DNA of 64,000 nt from Clostridiales bacterium PH28_bin88 (GTDB lineage Bacteria; Bacillota; PH28-bin88): assembly GCA_000987045.1 (NCBI GenBank), contig LAKY01000016.1, positions 1 to 64,000 on the forward strand. The letters run 5' to 3'. Numbering within the stretch: the first letter of the stretch is position 1; each line of letters opens with the position of its first letter. A program made the position numbers and the translations under genes. The notes beneath the pieces were generated by a model. The model did not search any database, was not told where the DNA came from, and saw only the letters and a program-made list of their open reading frames with translations. Shown one piece after another: positions 33,676 to 44,046 of the stretch.

Positions 33676-34773
33676 TTATTTCTGCCCGGCATAGCGGGAG
33701 ATATTGAGCAGCATACCGATACCGATGAGGGTAAAAACCAAAGAAGAACCCCCATAACTTAACAGTGGCAAGGTAATCCCCGTGATAGGCAGTGAACCGC
33801 TCACCACACCCATATTGATGATTGCCTGCAGGGTAATCATGGTGGTAAGCCCCACCGCCAGGAGGCACCCGTAAGCGTCCGGCGCGGTAATTCCCACCCT
33901 GAACCCGCGCCAGAGAAGCAAGAAGAAGAGAAAGATCACTACGGTCACGCCTATAAAACCCAGTTCTTCTCCCACAATGGCAAAGATAAAGTCTGTGTGG
34001 TTCTCCGGAATGTAAAGGAGCTTTTGCCGGCCTTCTCCTAGCCCCATACCGAAAAGCGAACCGGATCCAAGGGCCAGGAGAGACTGGATAGTCTGGAATC
34101 CGATCCCGGTTGGATCCGCCTGGGGATTCAAAAACGCCAGGATGCGTTTCATCCTGTAGGAAGCCATGGCGATCAGCACACCGACCGAGGCGAAACCGCC
34201 AAGGGCTAGAAGGGCCAGATGGGAGACCCGTGCCCCTGCGGCCGCCAATAAAACGAAAGAGGTCCCAGCCACCGCGATGGTGGTACCCAGGTCAGGCTGT
34301 ACCATGATGAGCATGGCCACCACCATCAGGACCCCCAAAGGAGGGAGAATACCCCTCATAAAACTGCGTATATTATCCAGGTTATCACTCAAGCTCTTCG
34401 CCAGGTACATAACCATAGTAAGCTTTATTACTTCTGAAGGTTGGAATGAAAGGAATCCAACGCCCAGCGAGCGGGTAGCACCACGGCTGGCTATGCCCAG
34501 TACCGGTACCAGCAACAGTAAAAACAGCGTTCCCAAAAGCATCACGTTAACAAATTTTTTAAGCCTGAAGTAATCCACCTGCATGGCTGAATACATGGCC
34601 GGTATCCCTACCATCGTCCACATCAGTTGCCTTTTCAAATAATAGTACCGATCATCCTTGAATAACATTGATGAGTAGGCGCTGGCGCTAAAAACCATGA
34701 TAATACCTATACTTAACAGCAGGATCGCCGACAGGAAAATCAAAAAGTCAGGTGAGCCCTTCTTCCAGCGCAT
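33676..34773 (-). CDS. spoVE: SEDS-family glycan polymerase SpoVE/FtsW
   Basis: Polytopic (about ten helices) peptidoglycan polymerase of the shape-elongation-division-sporulation family. The signature SLPITGITLPLLSYGGSSLV is near residue 325, with PAVFLVAA-type loop at PDLGTTIAV and ENHTDFIFAIVGEELG near 245. About 365 residues. Start ATG at 34773 has GGGGTGGC upstream. In this window it is the only SEDS gene, so it may serve division as well as spore cortex. Confidence 0.93.
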   Translation of the reverse strand: MRWKKGSPDFLIFLSAILLLSIGIIMVFSASAYSSMLFKDDRYYYLKRQLMWTMVGIPAMYSAMQVDYFRLKKFVNVMLLGTLFLLLLVPVLGIASRGATRSLGVGFLSFQPSEVIKLTMVMYLAKSLSDNLDNIRSFMRGILPPLGVLMVVAMLIMVQPDLGTTIAVAGTSFVLLAAAGARVSHLALLALGGFASVGVLIAMASYRMKRILAFLNPQADPTGIGFQTIQSLLALGSGSLFGMGLGEGRQKLLYIPENHTDFIFAIVGEELGFIGVTVVIFLFFLLLWRGFRVGITAPDAYGCLLAVGLTTMITLQAIINMGVVSGSLPITGITLPLLSYGGSSLVFTLIGIGMLLNISRYAGQK

Positions 34774-34831
34774 GGAATGCCACCCCAATCAGTACATAGT
34801 ACAGTATATCAGCCCGGTGTGGACCGTTTTT

Positions 34832-36211
34832 TCAGGAGGACTCCGATCCGGGCGCGGGTTCAAGGGAACTTACCAGTTGCCGGAAAGTATCGCCGCGTTC
34901 TTCGTAATTATTAAACATATCCCAACTGGCACAGGCCGGCGAGAGAAGAACGATATCTCCGGGCACGGCCAAACCGGCCGCTGTATATACCGCCTCGGGG
35001 AAAGTAGCCGCTTGATGGATATGATTGTACCCGACCGCCTCAACCGCCGCCCGGATATCCGGTGCTGCTTCCCCGACCAGTACCAGTTCCTTAACCCGTT
35101 CTTTAATTGCTCGCGCAAAAGGCGAAAAGTCGCTACCCTTGTTACGTCCCCCAGCTATCAGGATCAGGGGTTCATCGTAGGCTTCCAGTGCCTTGATGGA
35201 GGCATCCGGGTTAGTACCTTTGGAATCATTGATATACCGAACCCCTCCCATCTGTCTGACAAGTTCCATTCGATGGGCTACGCCAGGGAAGGTTCTTAGA
35301 GTGTAAGCCATCGCATCAGCCGGAAGGTGCATCACCCATCCGGCAGCCACCGCGGCAAGGGTATTTTCCAGGTTATGTGACCCCCGGATAAGCAGATCCG
35401 TAGGACGGGCGACAGCTACCTGTTTCCCACCAAGCCTTACTGTGACTTCCCCACCAATAAGACAAACTCCTTCTTCTAACATATGCCGGCGGCTGAAAAA
35501 TATCACCCTGCCAGGAGTCTCTTCAGCCAGCTGCCGCACTTCATGGTCATCATAATTCAGAACTGTAAAGTCCTCCCCGGTTTGCTGCCGGAATATTTTC
35601 GCCTTGGCCTTTTTATATTCTTCCATACTACCATGCCGGTCCAGGTGGTCAGGAGTTATATTGAGGATTACCGCCACCCGGGGGCGAAATTGGTGGGTAC
35701 ACTCCAACTGGAAGCTGCTCACCTCGGCTACCAGCACGTCTCCCTTCCCCGCACGCTGAGCCTCCAGCACCAGGGGAACCCCTATGTTACCCCCCACCAC
35801 TACGGGGCGCCCGGCATCTTTAAACATTTGCCCCACCAGCGCTGTCGTAGTGGTTTTTCCGTTAGTACCGGTTATTGCCACCACGGGTCCTCTTGCCAAC
35901 AGGTAGGCTAGCTCCAATTCGCTCCAGACGGGGATTCCTTCCTCCAGAGCCTGCCGCAAAGGGAGGATGGTCAGAGGAACGCCGGGGCTTGTAACCACCA
36001 GATCGGTATACTGCCGGGCGACCGGCGGGTATCCTCCGGTTACCACCGCCAAAGTCAAGTCAGAAACCTGTTTCAAGGCCTCTCCCAATTGGTCAGCGGG
36101 TTTGTTGTCGGCGATGGTAACTGTAGCTCCAAGTCCATGCAACACCTTCGCCGCTGCCAGCCCACTCCGCGCCATCCCGATGATCGTCACCTTTTTCCCT
36201 TGCCAATCCAT
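34832..36211 (-). CDS. murD: UDP-N-acetylmuramoylalanine--D-glutamate ligase
   Basis: Adds D-glutamate to UDP-MurNAc-Ala. N-terminal VTIIGMARSGLAAAKVL at residues 8-24, ATP loop ITGTNGKTTTTALVG near 113, ILNITPDHLDRHGSM near 183 and YINDSKGTNPDASIKAL near 310. 459 residues, full length; ATG start with AGGCAGGA upstream. Upstream lies mraY, with a TGGTCAG/CTGACCA inverted repeat in the 100-base gap. Confidence 0.96.
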   Translation of the reverse strand: MDWQGKKVTIIGMARSGLAAAKVLHGLGATVTIADNKPADQLGEALKQVSDLTLAVVTGGYPPVARQYTDLVVTSPGVPLTILPLRQALEEGIPVWSELELAYLLARGPVVAITGTNGKTTTTALVGQMFKDAGRPVVVGGNIGVPLVLEAQRAGKGDVLVAEVSSFQLECTHQFRPRVAVILNITPDHLDRHGSMEEYKKAKAKIFRQQTGEDFTVLNYDDHEVRQLAEETPGRVIFFSRRHMLEEGVCLIGGEVTVRLGGKQVAVARPTDLLIRGSHNLENTLAAVAAGWVMHLPADAMAYTLRTFPGVAHRMELVRQMGGVRYINDSKGTNPDASIKALEAYDEPLILIAGGRNKGSDFSPFARAIKERVKELVLVGEAAPDIRAAVEAVGYNHIHQAATFPEAVYTAAGLAVPGDIVLLSPACASWDMFNNYEERGDTFRQLVSSLEPAPGSESS

Positions 36212-36312
36212 AATTGATTCCTGCCTTTTTATTTGGTGTGATTAATATATCTCCCGTTTAAGCATCGAATTTGGTCAGAGAAACCATAGCTCTGTGACCA
36301 CTGACCACTAAA

Positions 36313-37269
36313 TCAGTACAGGGTGAGTACTCCCAGTAACCCCAGCACCAGGCCCACTGTCCAGAAAGTGCGTACTACTCTTGGCTCAGCCCATCCTAAA
36401 AGCTCAAAGTGGTGGTGAAGTGGGCTCATCCGGAAAATCCGTTTGCCCGTGAGCCGGAAGGACAGCACCTGCAGCACCACCGACAGCGCCTCCGCCACAT
36501 AAATACCCCCCACGATGGGAAGCATCAATTCGGTACCACCCAACACCGCCAGGGAAGCAAGTGCGGCCCCTAGGGCCAGTGACCCCGTGTCTCCCATAAA
36601 TACCCTGGCAGGATGGCGGTTAAAGACCAAAAAGCCAAGGCAGCCACCGGCAACCGTCCCCGCAAAGATGGCCAGATCACTCCTCCCCGCCAGGGCACTG
36701 ATAGCCATCAAGGCAAGTGCGGCGACAACCGTAACCCCCGCGGCAAGACCGTCCAGCCCATCGGTGAGATTGACCGCATTAGCGAACCCTATCACCATGA
36801 ATACCACCACAAAAGGAACGTACCACCATCCTAATTGCAGGTATCCTCCCCACCCTGGTATGAACACCTCACCCTGCCGGCCCAGGAAAAAAACCGCTAC
36901 CAGCGCTAGTACCAGCCCAAGGGCTGCCTGGGCGACCAGTTTGTGACGCGCCTTCAATCCCAGTGGGCGGCGCATGACCACCTTGATGTAGTCGTCAACG
37001 AAACCGATTACCCCGTGTCCAAGGGTAATAAACAGGGCGGTAAAAGTCTCCACCGTGGCCTCCGCCAGGAAGATGGTGATAACAGTGATGGGCAGGAGAA
37101 AGAGTAAGCCACCCATGGTAGGAGTACCCGTTTTGCGCAGGTGAGCCCGCAGGCCATCGCCGCGGACCGTCTGCCCGAATTTCATTTTGCGTAAGATAGG
37201 AATAAATACCGGGCCCAGGGCAACCGTAAGTAAGAAAGCCATGCCCAGGGCGACGAACCCACTGGTCAC
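36313..37269 (-). CDS. mraY: phospho-N-acetylmuramoyl-pentapeptide transferase
   Basis: Ten-helix membrane enzyme that makes lipid I. Motifs: HLRKTGTPTMGG near residue 43, VDDYIKV near 90, NLTDGLDGLAAG near 165 and SPLHHHFELLGW near 285. About 318 residues. GTG start at 37269 with GGGGTGG upstream; the frame to 37302 overlaps murF. It lies between murF and murD in the standard order. Confidence 0.96.
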   Translation of the reverse strand: MTSGFVALGMAFLLTVALGPVFIPILRKMKFGQTVRGDGLRAHLRKTGTPTMGGLLFLLPITVITIFLAEATVETFTALFITLGHGVIGFVDDYIKVVMRRPLGLKARHKLVAQAALGLVLALVAVFFLGRQGEVFIPGWGGYLQLGWWYVPFVVVFMVIGFANAVNLTDGLDGLAAGVTVVAALALMAISALAGRSDLAIFAGTVAGGCLGFLVFNRHPARVFMGDTGSLALGAALASLAVLGGTELMLPIVGGIYVAEALSVVLQVLSFRLTGKRIFRMSPLHHHFELLGWAEPRVVRTFWTVGLVLGLLGVLTLY

Positions 37270-37279
37270 CGCGCCACCC

Positions 37280-38659
37280 CTATTCCATGATCTGTTCAAC
37301 AATTAGTTCCATCTTCATACCACGGGACGCCTTGACCAATACAGTGTCAGAGTCACGAAGGACTTCCCGCAGGAATACCACCGCTTCATCCTTGGTATTA
37401 AAGTGTTCGACCCGGCGGGAGGACATCCCTGCTTCCTTTGCGGCCGCAGCCATTTCTCGTGACAGCGGCCCAACAGCGACCAGCATGTCGATACCCAGGT
37501 CAGCGACCGCGAAACCCACTTCCCGGTGCCCGCTGGCCTCAGCAGTGCCCAGTTCATACATATCGCCCAGCACCGCTATAGCCCTTTGTTTTCGCATCTG
37601 GCTCAGCACCCGCAGCGAGGCCTTCATGGAGGCAGGATTGGCGTTATAGGCGTCATTGATCACGGTAATACCTTTAGCACCTTGCCGGACTTCCAAGCGC
37701 ATGCCACTCAGCTTAACCCGGGCCAGGCCGGCGGTCACCTCTTCCAGGTCAAGTCCCAGGTAATAGCCGACACCGATGGCCGCCAGGGCATTCCTCACGT
37801 TATGTTCCCCCAGTATGGGAATAAAAGCTTGAGTCTTAAGCCCGTCCACCTGAACCGTAAAATCTGTCCCCTGGAAGCCGCGGGGGCGGATTTCAGTAGC
37901 CCTTACCTGGGATGCCGCATCCAAACCAAAAAAATATACTTTACCCCTGCACAGAGAGCTGACGTCACGGCACCGCAGGTCGTCACCATTTATCAGGGCG
38001 AAGCCATCGGGAGGAATTTCCTCCAACAATTCTCCTTTCGCCCTGGCGATGTTTTCAGGTGAGCCCAATAGCTCCAAATGGGTAAGGCCGATATTGGTAA
38101 TTACTCCTACAGTAGGACGAGCAACCCGGCACAGGTCATGGATCTGGCCCAGCCCCCGCATGCCCATTTCCACCACCACCGCCCGGTGTACCTCCGACAA
38201 CTGCAGCAAGGTGAGCGGCAGCCCGATCTCGTTGTTATAGTTGCCGGTATTCTTGAGGGTAGGCCACCTGCTGTCCAATACCGCCGCCGTCATGTCCTTG
38301 GTGGTAGTCTTACCGTTAGAACCGGTAATACCCACGACCGGTAACGGGAAACGGTCACGCCAATCACGGGCCAGTCGCTGCAATGCTTGCAGGGTATCAG
38401 GTACCAGCAGAATGGCCTGGTCTGTCATTCCTTCTACAGGAAGTTCCACCGGTTGGGATACTACCGCCCCTGCCGCCCCCCGGGTCAACGCCGCTGCCAC
38501 GAACCTGTGGCCGTCAAACCTCTCTCCCCGGAGGGCGAAGAAGAGTTCCCCCGGGAGGATCCCGCGGCTGTCTGTGTTGACACCGGTAATCCAATTATCA
38601 GGTTTGCCACGAAGCAAACGGGCCCGGACCACACCGGCCACGTCATCAACCCGCATCAT
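37280..38659 (-). CDS. murF: UDP-MurNAc-tripeptide--D-alanyl-D-alanine ligase
   Basis: Adds D-Ala-D-Ala to the stem peptide. ATP loop GITGSNGKTTTKDM near residue 112, NTGNYNNEIGLPLTLL near 140 and INDAYNANPASM near 335. About 459 residues. The pair ATG-ATG at 38659/38656 follows GGGGGG; the gene overlaps the end of murE by 14 bases, which indicates coupled translation. The longer frame to 38767 is a shadow of murE. Confidence 0.96.
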   Translation of the reverse strand: MMRVDDVAGVVRARLLRGKPDNWITGVNTDSRGILPGELFFALRGERFDGHRFVAAALTRGAAGAVVSQPVELPVEGMTDQAILLVPDTLQALQRLARDWRDRFPLPVVGITGSNGKTTTKDMTAAVLDSRWPTLKNTGNYNNEIGLPLTLLQLSEVHRAVVVEMGMRGLGQIHDLCRVARPTVGVITNIGLTHLELLGSPENIARAKGELLEEIPPDGFALINGDDLRCRDVSSLCRGKVYFFGLDAASQVRATEIRPRGFQGTDFTVQVDGLKTQAFIPILGEHNVRNALAAIGVGYYLGLDLEEVTAGLARVKLSGMRLEVRQGAKGITVINDAYNANPASMKASLRVLSQMRKQRAIAVLGDMYELGTAEASGHREVGFAVADLGIDMLVAVGPLSREMAAAAKEAGMSSRRVEHFNTKDEAVVFLREVLRDSDTVLVKASRGMKMELIVEQIME

Positions 38660-40148
38660 GGCACGCACCCCCCTTTTCCCGTAAAGCCTCACGGGCAACC
38701 TCCCGGTCGTCGAAGTGCAGCACCTGGGCGCCGATAATCTGATAGGTCTCGTGTCCTTTACCGGCAATCACCACCATGTCACCCGGCTTGGCCATATCGA
38801 TTGCCGTCTCGATAGCCCGGCGCCGGTCAGGAATGACGCGATACGCCTCGGGTTTATATCTTTGCACCCCTGGTAAGATTTCCGAAATGATCGCCAAAGG
38901 ATCCTCGCTGCGGGGATTATCGGAGGTTACAATGGAAACCTCACTGTACCGTGCCGCGATCTCTCCCATCACCGGTCGCTTGGTTCGGTCCCGGTCGCCG
39001 CCGCATCCAAAAACGGTGATGACCCGCTGCCGGGTCACCTCCCGGGCGGTTTTAAGGACATTCTCCAATCCGTCGGGAGTATGGGCATAATCCACCACAA
39101 CCGAAAATTCCTGTCCACAGTCCACCAGTTCAAACCGTCCCGCCACCCCAGTAATCGGTTCCAACACCCGGCGGATGGTTTCAGGGGCTATTCCCTCCTC
39201 CAAGCCCACAGCACAGGCAGCCAGGACGTTGTACACGCTGAACATGCCCGTCATCCTTAAGCGTAGGGGGAACGTCCCATTCCGGTGTACCACCGTTAAG
39301 CTCGCCCCCGAAGAGGAGATGGTCACACCCTGCGCCGTCACGTCAGCCGGGTGTTTAACCCCATAAGTAATTGCCGGTACAGAAGTAAAACCCTTGATAC
39401 GCTCACCGTAGGGGTCGTCGGTATTGATCACCGCGTACTTGCGGCGGGACTTGTGGCCCTTGCTCAAACCCGTAAACAGTTTTGCCTTCGCCATTAAGTA
39501 GGACTCCATGGTCCCGTGAAAATCCAGGTGGTCCTGGGTGAGATTGGTGAAGACCCCGACATCGTACTCACAGCCCTCCACCCGGTGTAATTCCAGGGCA
39601 TGGGAGGAGGCCTCCATCACCACGTAGCCGGCGCCTTCTCCCAGCATTTGGGCCAGCAGCGCCTGCAGGTCCAGGGATTCAGGTGTGGTCCGCTCGGATG
39701 GCAGCATCCGGCCGCCGATCTTGTTGCCTACCGTCCCGATCAGCCCTACCCGGTGCCCGCTTTGTGAAAGGATCTCCTCTATCAGGTGGGTGGTAGTGGT
39801 CTTACCGTTAGTACCGGTTACCCCGATCACACCCAACCGCCGGGCAGGATAGCCATAAAACACCGCCGCCAATTGGCCGAGGGCGATTCTGGTATCGGCG
39901 ACGCGCAAGGCACTCACCCCGGTTGGTACCTCCACTTCCTGTTGTGTCACGATAGCGATTGCCCCACGCCCCACCGCGTCGTCGATAAACCGGTGTCCAT
40001 CGGTCTGGTAGCCTTTTATTGCGACAAATAAGCCACCCGGGCCTACTTTTCTGGAATCGTAGTACAATCCCTCCACCCAGATGTCCAGGGGGCCTTTTAC
40101 CTCCAGCACTTGTATACTTTGGACCAATTCCTGTAAAATCTTAGCCAT
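38646..40148 (-). CDS. murE: UDP-MurNAc-tripeptide synthetase, meso-DAP type
   Basis: Adds the third residue of the stem peptide. ATP loop VTGTNGKTTTTHLIE near residue 108. The motif SDNPRSEDP near 402 has the DNPR sequence typical of enzymes that use meso-diaminopimelate, so the wall is probably A1-gamma type. About 500 residues; ATG at 40148 with TGGTGA upstream. Confidence 0.96.
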   Translation of the reverse strand: MAKILQELVQSIQVLEVKGPLDIWVEGLYYDSRKVGPGGLFVAIKGYQTDGHRFIDDAVGRGAIAIVTQQEVEVPTGVSALRVADTRIALGQLAAVFYGYPARRLGVIGVTGTNGKTTTTHLIEEILSQSGHRVGLIGTVGNKIGGRMLPSERTTPESLDLQALLAQMLGEGAGYVVMEASSHALELHRVEGCEYDVGVFTNLTQDHLDFHGTMESYLMAKAKLFTGLSKGHKSRRKYAVINTDDPYGERIKGFTSVPAITYGVKHPADVTAQGVTISSSGASLTVVHRNGTFPLRLRMTGMFSVYNVLAACAVGLEEGIAPETIRRVLEPITGVAGRFELVDCGQEFSVVVDYAHTPDGLENVLKTAREVTRQRVITVFGCGGDRDRTKRPVMGEIAARYSEVSIVTSDNPRSEDPLAIISEILPGVQRYKPEAYRVIPDRRRAIETAIDMAKPGDMVVIAGKGHETYQIIGAQVLHFDDREVAREALREKGGACHDAG

Positions 40149-40257
40149 CACTTCACCATCTCTTAGCATTTTTTGCTAATTGCCTAATCTTAATTATACA
40201 CCGCGCCATCTAATTTTAATCCTTAAAAAAGACAATTACAACTGCCTTCGAAAACAA

Positions 40258-40302
40258 CAACCCAGCGAGATGTACGCCGGCAGCGGCAACTCTCCCTGGG
40301 TA
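40258..40302 (-). terminator. possible terminator after spoVD
   Basis: On the minus strand ACCCAGGGAG ... CTCGCTGGGT forms a long hairpin with an inner CCGCTGCCGGCG part, followed by TGTTGTTTTCG. It lies just past the spoVD stop; murE would then rely on read-through or its own promoter. Confidence 0.45.
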
Positions 40303-40309
40303 TTTATCA

Positions 40310-42460
40310 TTACGGTCCCATGGTTTCCACTGACGGCTGGGCTTCCAGAAATTTCACCCGTACACTGGTGTCTTGCTCCACCTTGACACCCGGAATGGGA
40401 TCCTGTTCCACCGCCTGCCCGGAACCCTCCGGTACCAAACGCAGTCCCATCGCCTCCAACATAGCGGCGGCTTCCCGAATACGCCTGCCGGTGACATCCG
40501 GGACTGGAACCAACCCATCAGGAGGGAGTTCTTGCTGCCCCGCGTACAGGATCACCTTGGTCCCGGGGGGAACCTTGGCCGATCCCTTGGGTACCTGATT
40601 ACCCACCACCACCCCCCTTCCTTCCACTACCGGTACAAGGCCAGCGGCGCGGATAGCGGCTTGAGCCCGATCCAGCGGCAGGCGCTCGACTTCGGGGACC
40701 GGTACGTCTTCAGGCTTGGGCTTACCCGGTGTTACCGGATCGGTTTCGGGGTTATACTGGGGGGGTACATTTAAATATCTTAAACTGTCTTCCATGACAC
40801 TTTTAAATAATGGAGCTGCGACGGTTCCACCGTAATAAATCCCTTGCGGCTCGTCAATTACCACCAAAACCACCAGCCGCGGGTCGTTAACAGGGGCCAT
40901 CCCCAAAAACGAAGCCACGTATCTGCCCTGCACATACTTGCCATTCTCCACCTTCTGGGCAGTACCGGTCTTTCCGCCGACCCGGTATCCTTGGATGTAC
41001 GCCCGCTGGCCGGTTCCCCGGCTCACCACCCGCTCCAGGATGCTCGTTACCTCGCTGGCTGTCTCCGAGGAGATGACTTGCCGCACAACTTCGGGCTTGA
41101 ATTCCTGGATCAGCTTGCCTTCACTATCCCTGATTTCTTTCACCAGGTGTGGTCGCATCAGCATCCCGCCGTTGCCCACCGCCGCTGCGGCGGTGATTAG
41201 CTGGATAGGAGTAACCGCTATAGCCTGGCCGATGGAGATGGTAGCGACGTTTATTTGCTTCAACTTGTCTTTTGCGATGAGCAGCCCTCGTTCTTCCCCG
41301 TTCAGGTCAATCCCTGTTTTACGGCCAAAACCGAAGCCTTCTATGTACTCATAAAAGCTGCCCTTTCTCTTTTCTTCCAGCCGGAGGCCAACGCTGACAA
41401 ACACCGGGTTACATGAGTTCTGGACCGCCTCCACAAAGGTCTGGCTGCCGTGAGGCCGTCCCCGCCGCCAGCAGTTGATAATCTCCTTACCCACTTTGAT
41501 GTAACCGGGATCGTAAAAGCGTTCTGTTTCAGACACTACCGCTTCATCCAGGGCGGCAGCGGTGGTGATGATCTTAAAGGTTGACCCGGGTTCATACACA
41601 TCACTTACCGCAAAGTTTCTCCGGTTCTTTTGGGGATACTCCCGGAACTTGTTGGGGTCGAAGGTGGGCCGGTTAGCCAGGGCCAGGATCTCTCCATTCT
41701 TGGGATCCATCACGATAATTGCGGCACTCTTCGGGTTGGTGGGACTTTGCATCAACTTGTCCAGTTCTCGCTCGGCGATATACTGGATGGTCTGATCCAG
41801 GGTCAATACCAAGGTATACCCGTCTACCGGCGGTGTAAAGACATGTTTGGCCTGAGGTATATCCCGACCCCCTGCATCCTTTTCAATGGCCAGGTACCCG
41901 GCTATACCCCGCAATTGCTTTTCGTAAGCCCACTCCAAACCCTCCAGCCCCTGGTTATCGATGCCGGCAATGCCCAGTACATGGGCAGCAAGCGACCCGT
42001 TGGGGTAGTAGCGCTGGCTTTCCTCGACAACACGGATCCCGGGCAGGTCCATTTCCTTGACCTTGATCCCCTGTTCAAAAGTAACTTTGCGTTTGACCCA
42101 CCAAAAGTATTTTTGTTGGGTAATCGCCTTCAAAACCTCACCAGGATCCATTTCCAGCACCGCAGCTAATTTGGCCGCAATTTCTTCCGCCTGTTTTGAG
42201 TTCCTTACCGCGGGCGGATAGGCCCCAATGGACGGGGTGGAAATGCTGACCGCCAGCTCTTTACCGTTGCGGTCAAGTATTTTTCCGCGTTTAGCCTCTA
42301 CCGGCACCTCCTGGAGACGGTTGTCCAACGCCCGTAGCCGTAACTCATCGCCCTTAACCAGCTGGATCCATGCTATGCGCAGATCTAAAACGGCTAAAAT
42401 TGCGATCAACAACAGAAACAATGCAACGATGCGTTTGCGAATAATAACTTTAACCTGCAT
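40310..42460 (-). CDS. spoVD: PASTA-containing class B penicillin-binding protein (SpoVD/FtsI)
   Basis: Peptidoglycan transpeptidase. One membrane helix at residues 10-30, a dimerisation domain to about 210, then the transpeptidase: GSTFK (active serine) near residue 297, SCN near 355 and KTGTA near 500. Two PASTA domains close the protein (about residues 590-655 and 655-710), which is the SpoVD layout. 716 residues. It is the only transpeptidase in the cluster, so it may act in both division and sporulation with the SEDS partner spoVE. Confidence 0.94.
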   Translation of the reverse strand: MQVKVIIRKRIVALFLLLIAILAVLDLRIAWIQLVKGDELRLRALDNRLQEVPVEAKRGKILDRNGKELAVSISTPSIGAYPPAVRNSKQAEEIAAKLAAVLEMDPGEVLKAITQQKYFWWVKRKVTFEQGIKVKEMDLPGIRVVEESQRYYPNGSLAAHVLGIAGIDNQGLEGLEWAYEKQLRGIAGYLAIEKDAGGRDIPQAKHVFTPPVDGYTLVLTLDQTIQYIAERELDKLMQSPTNPKSAAIIVMDPKNGEILALANRPTFDPNKFREYPQKNRRNFAVSDVYEPGSTFKIITTAAALDEAVVSETERFYDPGYIKVGKEIINCWRRGRPHGSQTFVEAVQNSCNPVFVSVGLRLEEKRKGSFYEYIEGFGFGRKTGIDLNGEERGLLIAKDKLKQINVATISIGQAIAVTPIQLITAAAAVGNGGMLMRPHLVKEIRDSEGKLIQEFKPEVVRQVISSETASEVTSILERVVSRGTGQRAYIQGYRVGGKTGTAQKVENGKYVQGRYVASFLGMAPVNDPRLVVLVVIDEPQGIYYGGTVAAPLFKSVMEDSLRYLNVPPQYNPETDPVTPGKPKPEDVPVPEVERLPLDRAQAAIRAAGLVPVVEGRGVVVGNQVPKGSAKVPPGTKVILYAGQQELPPDGLVPVPDVTGRRIREAAAMLEAMGLRLVPEGSGQAVEQDPIPGVKVEQDTSVRVKFLEAQPSVETMGP

Positions 42461-42490
42461 AGCCCCCGCCCTCCGGCTTTGGTTAGTAGG

Positions 42491-43021
42491 TTAGATTTCC
42501 GAGGCTTCCACCCGCCCGGCAACCCCTAACCAGCGAGCCAGCATCCTCCCTACGACCGCCAAAGCGGGCACCCGTCCACCGTCAGAGGGTTCCTCGCCGC
42601 CAGGACGATCTGCTTCCGCCAGGATTGTTTGACTCCTCCCGCTGCCCGGCAGCAATTCCCAGTCCTTTCCTGAGGGCTTTCGCATGCCGAGTTCAGTGGT
42701 CGCAATCTTCTCGATCCTGTCAAGAGAGCGCAAACGAGATGCTTCCAACCGCAGCAGCCCGTTTGATTTTTGTAACTCCTCCACCTCATAACGCAGTTGG
42801 TTAAGTTGATGCCCTTTGGCAGCAAGGGACGCTGCCTGGGTAGTCAGCAACATTCCCGTGATAAACGCCATCAAGATGCCACTGATCAGGAAAAGTTCCA
42901 TGGGTCCCCACCGCTGGCGTTTTCGGATGTTTCGCTGCGCGGATCTCGAAGAGGAAGGAGTCGACAGGTGCTGGACCTGGTAATTGTAGTTATAATAGTC
43001 TCTCGCTGGTGCCACTAACAC
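42491..43021 (-). CDS. ftsL: cell-division protein FtsL
   Basis: Bitopic division protein. A Ser/Arg-rich cytosolic part of about 40 residues, a membrane helix at about 42-65, then a leucine-zipper-like coil (QLRYEVEELQKSNGLLRLEASRL, positions 78-100, first part shown). The last 50 residues are Gly/Pro-rich and variable. Two bases separate it from rsmH, the usual order. Confidence 0.85.
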   Translation of the reverse strand: MLVAPARDYYNYNYQVQHLSTPSSSRSAQRNIRKRQRWGPMELFLISGILMAFITGMLLTTQAASLAAKGHQLNQLRYEVEELQKSNGLLRLEASRLRSLDRIEKIATTELGMRKPSGKDWELLPGSGRSQTILAEADRPGGEEPSDGGRVPALAVVGRMLARWLGVAGRVEASEI

Positions 43022-43023
43022 AG

Positions 43024-44001
43024 TTATTCAACCTCCTTGCCGTTTAGAACCCCTTCACTCTCGTGAATCCGTTCCGCTACTCTCAGTTTGGCGCTGCGGG
43101 CCCTGGGATTTCTCCGTATTTCTTCTCCGGTCGGAACAACCGGTTTCCTTGAAACCAACCGCAAGATCGCTTTTTGGTCGCAGGTACATGCCGGCAGCCC
43201 CGGTGGACACTGGCACTTGCCCGAGAGTTCCGTAAAAGTCTGTTTGACGATCCGGTCTTCCAACGAATGAAACGAAATCACGCACACCCTTCCCCCCGGG
43301 CACAACCACTCAGCAGCCTGGCGGAGAGCACGGGCCAGGTTACCAAGCTCGTCGTTAACAGCAATCCTTAGCGCCTGGAAACTACGTTTTGCCGGATGAG
43401 GACCGGTTCTCCTGGCCGCCGCGGGGATTGCCGCCTTAATAGTGTCCACCAGTTGGCCTGTACTGTTGAAGGGCTCGTTTCGTCTCCGCTCCACAATAAA
43501 CGACGCTATCCGTTTGGCCCACCGCTCTTCGCCGTACTCCCACAGGATGCGAGCCAATTCTTCCTGGCTCAAACCGTTCACTAAATCCTGCACGGTTACC
43601 TGTTGGCGGGCAGGATCCATCCGCATATCCAGCGGGGCCTCCTGCATGTAGCTGAAACCCCTTTCCGCGACATCCAATTGGTGAGAGGAAACGCCCAGGT
43701 CAAACAGGCATCCATCCACCAGAGGCACCCCCAGGTCGCGCAGGATATTTCCCAGGTCCCCAAAATTAGCGTGGACCAGTTCTACCCTGGACTCCACCTG
43801 CTTCAACTTTTTGGATGCCGCCTCGATAGCCTCTGCGTCCTGGTCAATTCCTATCAGTAAGCCCCGGGGGTTCAGTCGCTGGGCAATGGCCAGGCTGTGT
43901 CCTCCGCCTCCCAAGGTGCAATCCACATAGATTCCTTCGGGCCGGATCGCCAACCCGGCCAGGGTCTCATCCAATAGCACAGGCACGTGGTGGAAGTCCA
44001 T
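43024..44001 (-). CDS. rsmH: 16S rRNA (cytosine-1402-N4)-methyltransferase
   Basis: SAM-dependent methylation of 16S rRNA C1402. N-terminal [16 protein letters not shown] site [14 protein letters not shown] near residue 32, and [18 protein letters not shown] near 105; C-terminal [17 protein letters not shown] near 250 and [15 protein letters not shown]. 325 residues. Start ATG at 44001 has AATGAGGTGA upstream. Confidence 0.96.
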   Translation of the reverse strand: MDFHHVPVLLDETLAGLAIRPEGIYVDCTLGGGGHSLAIAQRLNPRGLLIGIDQDAEAIEAASKKLKQVESRVELVHANFGDLGNILRDLGVPLVDGCLFDLGVSSHQLDVAERGFSYMQEAPLDMRMDPARQQVTVQDLVNGLSQEELARILWEYGEERWAKRIASFIVERRRNEPFNSTGQLVDTIKAAIPAAARRTGPHPAKRSFQALRIAVNDELGNLARALRQAAEWLCPGGRVCVISFHSLEDRIVKQTFTELSGKCQCPPGLPACTCDQKAILRLVSRKPVVPTGEEIRRNPRARSAKLRVAERIHESEGVLNGKEVE

Positions 44002-44046
44002 AATCATCACCTCATTAAGAAGCGCGTCACACACTTCGCCTTGCCT

